DNA from: CAYGUK01 sp964352985
Lineage (GTDB): Bacteria; Pseudomonadota; Gammaproteobacteria; JAHCLG01
DNA: 11,385 bases
Reading direction: 5' to 3'
NCBI GenBank assembly: GCA_964352985.1
Contig: CAYGUK010000120.1
Coordinates: 1-11,385 of the forward strand
Positions 7,378 through 11,385 of the stretch are shown piece by piece. The position numbers and the translations under genes were made by a program. How positions within the stretch are numbered: position 1 is the first letter of the stretch; every line of letters begins with the position of its first letter. Below the pieces are notes generated by a model that had not been told where the DNA came from, ran no database searches, and saw only the letters and a program-made list of their open reading frames with translations.

Positions 7378-8148
7378 GTGATACATCCTAGTGCTATTGT
7401 TGATCCAAGTGCAGAGCTTGGAGAAAATGTGTCAGTTGGTCCCTGGACGTTAATTGGTCCAGATGTTGTGATCGGTGACGGAACTTGTATTCATTCTCAT
7501 GTCGTTATTAAAGGCCCAACAACAATTGGGTGTGATAATGAAATTTTTCAGTTTGCTTCCATTGGTGAAGTTTGCCAAGATAAAAAATTTGAAGGTGAAG
7601 TGACACGATTAGAAGTGGGTGATCGAAATATTTTTCGTGAATCTGTTACTGTTCATCGTGGCACGGCTCACGGTGGTGGCATCACTCGAATCGGTGATGA
7701 TAATTTATTTATGGCCTATTGCCACATTGCCCATGATTGTATCGTAGGGAATCATACTGTATTTTCAAATAATGCCTCCTTAGCAGGCCATGTGACAGTT
7801 GAAGATTTTGTTGTCATGGGTGGATTTAGTGGCGCCCACCAATTTTGTAAAATTGGCGCACATAGTTTTGCTGCGATGAGTGCGATGATTGCAAAAGATG
7901 TGCCGCCTTATGTTAAAGTTTCTGGTTATTATGCAAAACCATTTGGACTCAATGTCGTGGGACTGCAACGTCGCGGCTTTAGCAACGATAGTATTGCGAA
8001 TCTTAAACAAGCTTATAAAATTATTTATCGCAAAGGTTATACCTTACAAGAAGCGATTAAAGAATTAGATAATATGCTCAATGAGTGTGAAGAAATAAAA
8101 ATCATGCTCGACTTTTTGCAAAATTGTGATCGAGGTATTGTTAGGTAA
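7378..8148 (+). CDS. lpxA: UDP-N-acetylglucosamine O-acyltransferase LpxA
   Basis: LpxA starts lipid A synthesis by moving a 3-hydroxyacyl chain from ACP to the 3-OH of UDP-GlcNAc. It is a cytosolic trimer. The 256-residue protein (E. coli 262) has an N-terminal beta-helix of hexapeptide repeats and a C-terminal helical domain (about 190-256). The catalytic base is His119 in CHIAHDC (E. coli His125), with His116 nearby. QFASIGEV, GDRNIFRESVTVHRGT and LKQAYKIIYR are typical. The chain-length position Gly173 of E. coli aligns to Met167 here (HSFAAMSAM), as discussed in the findings. The start is GTG 7378, three bases after the fabZ stop; MIHPSAIV matches the family start, minus about six residues relative to E. 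coli. It probably depends on translational coupling, since no strong ribosome site is seen. Confidence 0.96.
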   Translation: MIHPSAIVDPSAELGENVSVGPWTLIGPDVVIGDGTCIHSHVVIKGPTTIGCDNEIFQFASIGEVCQDKKFEGEVTRLEVGDRNIFRESVTVHRGTAHGGGITRIGDDNLFMAYCHIAHDCIVGNHTVFSNNASLAGHVTVEDFVVMGGFSGAHQFCKIGAHSFAAMSAMIAKDVPPYVKVSGYYAKPFGLNVVGLQRRGFSNDSIANLKQAYKIIYRKGYTLQEAIKELDNMLNECEEIKIMLDFLQNCDRGIVR

Positions 8149-8154
8149 GATATA

Positions 8155-9344
8155 ATGAAAATCGGCATTATTGCAGGCGAATCATCAGGCGATACATTAG
8201 GTGCTGGTTTAGTTTCCGAATTAAAAAAACGAATTCCTACTGCTGAAATTGTGGGGATAGCGGGTCCTAAAATGATTACAGCAGGAGCCAAAAGTTTATT
8301 TCCCCTTGAAAAATTATCTGTCATGGGCATTTTCGAAACTATTAGGCATATTGGAGGGGTGGGTGATCGTGGGGGGGGNNNNNNNNNNCTATTAAACATA
8401 TTCCAGAATTATTAAATATTCGCCGTCAACTTAAAAAATATTTTATTGAAAATAACTTTGATTGTTTTATTGGAATAGATGCGCCAGATTTTAATTTAGG
8501 TTTGGAAATCGAATTAAAAAAAGCAGGCTTAAAAACAATTCACTATGTGAGTCCTTCTGTTTGGGCTTGGCGCAAATGGCGCATAAAAAAAATAATCAAA
8601 GCCGTTGATTTAATGTTAACACTTTTTCCCTTCGAAGTAGATTTTTACAAAAACTATGGTGTTAATGCTAAGTTTGTTGGTCACCCTTTAGCAAATGAAA
8701 TTGACAATTCTTATGATCAACTTGTTGTGCGAAACCAATTAGATTTATCAACTAAACATAAAACTATTGATTTATTACAAGGATCGCGATTAGGTGAATT
8801 AGAGCATATATCTCGAGTATTTATTGAATGCGCGTTGCGTTGTTATCAAGAAAATTTAGATTTAAGATTTGTTAGCGCAATGGCAAATGAGAAATGTCGA
8901 AAATACTTTTGTCATATGTTAAATGAAATAGCACCAGAATTACCTATCAAAGTTTTCGATAGAAAAGCAAGAGAAGTAATTATCAGCAGTGATTGTGTGT
9001 TATGTGCTTCTGGTACGGTAACTTTAGAATGCGCTTTATTAAAACGACCCATGGTGGTAAGTTATAAAGTATCTGAAATGACAGCCATGATTGCATTAGG
9101 TTTGGTTCGAATTGACTATTGCGCCATACCGAATATTTTATTAAACAAACCTTTAATACCTGAATTTTTGCAAGATAATGCAAGAGTTGAAAAAATAAAA
9201 CCAGCAATCTTATCTTTATTAGAAAATAATAATACAGCGCAAATCCACGAATTTAATCAACTTCATCAAACATTAAAACAAAATGCAAGCGTACTCGCTT
9301 CAAATTATGTTATCAATTTAGCACAGCGTGAAAGTGTTGACTGA
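8155..9344 (+). CDS. lpxB: Lipid-A-disaccharide synthase LpxB, interrupted by assembly gap
   Basis: LpxB is a peripheral membrane glycosyltransferase (GT19) that condenses lipid X with UDP-2,3-diacyl-glucosamine into the lipid A disaccharide. The N-terminus has AGESSGD (7-13) and VMGIFET. The part after the N run has GIDAPDFN, HYVSPSVWAWR, VGHPLANE, GSRLGELE and CASGTVTLECALLKRPMVV, all LpxB hallmarks. As written, the two halves are in different frames. Deleting 8341-8390 joins Thr62 to Ile63 in one frame and gives 379 residues (E. coli 382). The offset to E. coli numbering is six residues on both sides of the join (Glu9/Glu15 and Asp92/Asp98), so nothing is missing. The gene is therefore probably intact. 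It starts six bases after lpxA and overlaps the next gene by 17 bases. Confidence 0.92.
8341..8390. other. Scaffold gap with corrupted, duplicated contig end
   Basis: Ten N (8379-8388) follow a run of eight G. The 38 bases before the N (8341-8378) line up with 8391-8428, just after the gap. By my count they differ at 20 positions, and at 18 of those the left copy has G. This is the pattern expected when read ends decay to false G calls. The two contig ends are thus the same sequence and should have been merged; the gap is not real. The source of the error is inference, while the alignment is directly visible. Confidence 0.88.
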
Positions 9345-9954
9345 CTTAAAAAGCAAATACCGAAAAACAGCTTGGTTCTATGATATCTTGGATTATCCTT
9401 GGGAACGGCGATATCGTCATTGGCGTGGTCCTTTATTACAAGAAGTTTATGGTAAAGTGTTAGAAGTGGGGGTGGGGACCGGAAGAAATCTTGCTTATTA
9501 TCCACCTCATATTTCTTTAACTGGTGTTGATTTAAGTAATGCAATGTTAAAAAAAGCATCGCAAAGACTATCACAAGCAAAATGTCAGGTTGAATTATTT
9601 TCAGATGATGCGACAAAATTAGAAAAAATTGAAACCGAAAAATATGATTGGATGATTTCAACTTTTTTATATTGTGTATTACCTGATGAGTTACAATTAG
9701 CGGCATTAGAACAATGTTATCGAATTTTAAAACCTGGAGGACGGTTCAAAATCCTCGAAATAATTTATTCTAAAGATTATCCTAAAACACGTCGTCCGCA
9801 AAAATTTTTAGCAAAATTTGTGGAGAAAATTTATGGCGCGCGTTTTGATCGTAAAACTTTAGAATACCTGAATAACTTTAAAGGTTTATCAGTTTCAAAA
9901 ACCTCATTTTTACATCAAGATACTTATTTATTAATCGAAGGTTCGAAGAGTTAG
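9328..9954 (+). CDS. Class I SAM-dependent methyltransferase
   Basis: This is a 208-residue soluble methyltransferase with the Rossmann-like SAM fold. Motif I is VLEVGVGTGRN at 44-54. The acidic ribose-binding residue is Asp68 in TGVDLS. The later strand and loop are YDWMISTFLYCVLP (106-119) and the post-motif is RILKPGGRF (132-140). The N-terminus YRKTAWFYDILDYP resembles UbiE-like and PmtA-like enzymes. LEVGVGTG followed by a VDLS block is also seen in phosphatidylethanolamine N-methyltransferases, so a lipid substrate is possible, but the substrate cannot be read from the sequence. The start is probably GTG 9328, inside the end of lpxB; GTG 9334 and TTG 9337 are alternatives. With no clear ribosome site, translation is likely coupled to lpxB. 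In many relatives rnhB holds this position. Confidence 0.85.
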   Translation: MKVLTDLKSKYRKTAWFYDILDYPWERRYRHWRGPLLQEVYGKVLEVGVGTGRNLAYYPPHISLTGVDLSNAMLKKASQRLSQAKCQVELFSDDATKLEKIETEKYDWMISTFLYCVLPDELQLAALEQCYRILKPGGRFKILEIIYSKDYPKTRRPQKFLAKFVEKIYGARFDRKTLEYLNNFKGLSVSKTSFLHQDTYLLIEGSKS

Positions 9955-10099
9955 TTATAGTTATCGTTATCGTAGTCATTCACTATTATTGTAATTCCTA
10001 AATGCTTAATAAACTACTTTAGGTTTCGAAACAGATTGGATTAAATCGATGCTTTCGACCCACTTCCAGATTTATTTATCAACTAAAATAAAAGTCTGA

Positions 10100-10128
10100 C
10101 ATTTGCAATTATTGAAGCAAGTGTTTTT
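10100..10128 (+). terminator. Probable intrinsic terminator of the skp-lpx operon
   Basis: CATTTGC (10100-10106) pairs with GCAAGTG (10117-10123), with one T-G wobble and a 10-base loop, and is followed at once by TTTTT (10124-10128). The stem is short and only moderately stable. It lies 145 bases after the methyltransferase stop codon and would end the operon transcript. No better candidate is visible nearer the gene. Confidence 0.4.
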
Positions 10129-10470
10129 CTGATGGCAGTTATGGAGTTTGTGATATCAGTTCTGTTTTAATTAATGATTATTTAAACGTTTTTTAAATTC
10201 TTCAGTAGTAATTTTATTTTCACTGACAATTTTCATTTTGATTTTTTGCTCGCATTGTTTGTTTCATGGGGTTTAGGTGAGACTTATTATAATCTTTACC
10301 TAACTGATATTTTATTAAAGTGTCTTGTAAAAAATATAAAGAAATTAGGCTGTGAATTGAATTTTCAGGTAAGAAAAGAGACTTTTGAATAAATTTACTT
10401 TTCGAAAACTTCATTTTACAACAAGTTATTAAAATATTAATGCAAGGATCAAATACTTAGTGTTTTTGGA

Positions 10471-10493
10471 AATAATAGCCTGTGACTATTATT
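10471..10493. repeat. Perfect 8-bp inverted repeat upstream of the last gene
   Basis: AATAATAG (10471-10478) and CTATTATT (10486-10493) are perfect inverted arms around a 7-base spacer. The repeat lies about 80 bases before the ATG at 10573. TATTAT within the right arm (10487-10492) could act as a -10 element, so this may be an operator over a promoter, or an mRNA hairpin. No -35 at good spacing is evident. Function is inference. Confidence 0.4.
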
Positions 10494-10572
10494 CTCATAG
10501 ATTAAAACAATCCTAAGAGTCTGAAATATTACCTGCTGATTCTCATCTATTCCTAAACAAAGAGAGAAAATT

Positions 10573-11385
10573 ATGAGCAGCGTATTACATCGAGAAGTAG
10601 TGATATCACACCGTGAATATTTAGAATCAAGATTAGCTTTAAAATTATTGGAAGAAAGCGATGTTGTTGGAATCGTAGATAGAGTTTCATTCTCTATATT
10701 AAATATTATTGAAAAAAGTACTTCAACATTTCGTTCGATCGTCGAAAGAAAATTTCAAAAACTCTGTCATGAATTATATAGTATTGATTATTTTGCATCG
10801 CTTAGGCGTGAATATTATACTGTTGATCAATTAATCAAAGATATTAAAAGCGTACTTTCAGATCCAAATAATCGTCTGGGCGCAATGTTAATTCATGGTC
10901 TTTTTACACGTTATTTAAGTGATGAATTGATTGCAAAACATCCTGAATTATTTAATTCAGAATTAACACCTGGTTGGAAAAGTGATATTCAACAAGTATT
11001 ATTTAGTAGTAGATTTTATGAGACAGAGAAAAGAGGTCGCAAAAAAGCACAACACAAAGTAACATCTCGACCAACACTCTCGGCATCTCGAACGGGCACT
11101 TACCTATCATTAATGAAAAAATTCCTAGAAGATGAACAACAAGCGGAAGTCACTTTACAACAGGAGTCTGAGCATAAGCGAGCTGTTGATGAATTCGATG
11201 TTGATACGGAATCCACAATTGTTGTTCAAGCACAAAAACAAAGATTACCTATAGGCACAGGCTATTCTGGTCACACAGGAACAGCATTGTTAACTTTTTA
11301 CATTTTAGGTTTAAAGGATGATTTAGATTTAGTTAATTATACTCTTGCAACTTTTTCGTTATTAAACTTAGCGGGTGCTCATAGT
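10573..11385 (+). CDS. Unrecognised protein, C-terminus beyond window edge
   Basis: An open frame of 271 codons runs from ATG 10573 to the end of the window with no stop, so the gene is 3'-truncated by the window. A purine-rich AGAGAG lies about eight bases before the ATG. I do not recognise the family. There is no signal peptide. Residues 1-135 are predicted mostly helical and charged. Residues 150-175 are basic and Ser/Thr-rich (EKRGRKKAQHK, then SRPTLSASRTGT). Residues 180-215 are acidic and Gln/Glu-rich, possibly a coiled coil. A more hydrophobic, glycine-containing segment starts at about 224 (LPIGTGYSGHTGTALLTF) and continues to the edge. The modular make-up and isolated location would fit a secreted effector in a host-associated bacterium, but this is speculation. 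That it is a real gene is well supported by length in such AT-rich DNA. Confidence 0.8.
   Translation, partial: MSSVLHREVVISHREYLESRLALKLLEESDVVGIVDRVSFSILNIIEKSTSTFRSIVERKFQKLCHELYSIDYFASLRREYYTVDQLIKDIKSVLSDPNNRLGAMLIHGLFTRYLSDELIAKHPELFNSELTPGWKSDIQQVLFSSRFYETEKRGRKKAQHKVTSRPTLSASRTGTYLSLMKKFLEDEQQAEVTLQQESEHKRAVDEFDVDTESTIVVQAQKQRLPIGTGYSGHTGTALLTFYILGLKDDLDLVNYTLATFSLLNLAGAHS

Larger units (their letters stand above)
9955..10572. other. Long AT-rich intergenic region
   Basis: This 618-base stretch holds no gene I can support on either strand. The opening has an irregular GTTAT-type microrepeat (9952-9977). A terminator-like hairpin lies at 10100-10128 and an 8-bp inverted repeat at 10471-10493. 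A minus-strand reading frame at 10414-10220 (64 codons) has no ribosome site and no recognisable sequence. The length is unusual next to the tight spacing of the preceding operon and suggests a junction between conserved and lineage-specific DNA. Confidence 0.6.

Noticed and set aside
8155..9344. Reading lpxB as a true pseudogene or as two separate genes
   Set aside because: The frame change coincides exactly with a G-corrupted duplicated contig end and an N run, and the joined product matches the family length and numbering.
10220..10414. Minus-strand 64-codon reading frame, with a further short frame MKIVSENKITTEEF downstream
   Set aside because: No ribosome site, no recognisable sequence, and chance frames of this size are expected in such AT-rich DNA. 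The two parts are in different frames.
10411..10445. TTAAAATATTAATG as a PmrA-type regulatory box before the last gene
   Set aside because: It does not match the two-half-site consensus, and AT-rich DNA gives such matches by chance.

Overview
The window is AT-rich, gene-dense Gram-negative DNA. It carries the cell-envelope cluster cdsA, dxr, bamA, skp, lpxD, fabZ, lpxA, lpxB, all on the + strand. Gene order and protein similarity point to a gammaproteobacterium. The low G+C, the unrecognised flanking genes and the rearranged cluster edges suggest a host-associated lineage such as Legionellales. That placement is inference. A run of ten N shows this is a scaffolded draft assembly.

Layout: 1-178 is non-coding and holds a perfect 16-bp tandem duplication. 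191-457 is a small unrecognised membrane protein, where uppS would usually lie. A good sigma70-type promoter (551-578) leads into cdsA (605-1420) and dxr (1420-2610), which overlap by one base. rseP, normally between dxr and bamA, is absent; an 81-bp spacer with two inverted repeats takes its place. bamA (2692-5133) is followed by a 195-bp spacer with hairpins and a probable promoter. Then comes a tight operon: skp, lpxD, fabZ, lpxA, lpxB and a class I methyltransferase that overlaps the end of lpxB. A 618-bp AT-rich stretch with one terminator-like hairpin separates this from a large unrecognised reading frame (10573 to the window edge).

How the genes work together: CdsA supplies CDP-diacylglycerol for phospholipids. 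Dxr commits carbon to the MEP isoprenoid pathway. FabZ supplies the acyl chain pool. LpxA, LpxD and LpxB carry out three early steps of lipid A synthesis. Skp and BamA deliver and fold outer-membrane proteins.

Main points for a second look: (1) lpxB appears broken only because of an assembly artefact. A 38-base contig end is a G-corrupted copy of the sequence after the N run, and deleting 8341-8390 restores a 379-residue LpxB. (2) BamA lacks the near-invariant VRGF arginine of loop 6; it has Glu there, and its barrel partner Glu is Gly with a new Lys two residues before it, which looks like a charge swap. (3) The acyl-chain ruler positions of LpxA (Met) and LpxD (Gly) both differ from E. coli and predict unusual lipid A chain lengths. 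(4) The 3' reading frame is an unrecognised protein, possibly lineage-specific. I see no CRISPR array, transposase, rRNA or tRNA gene.
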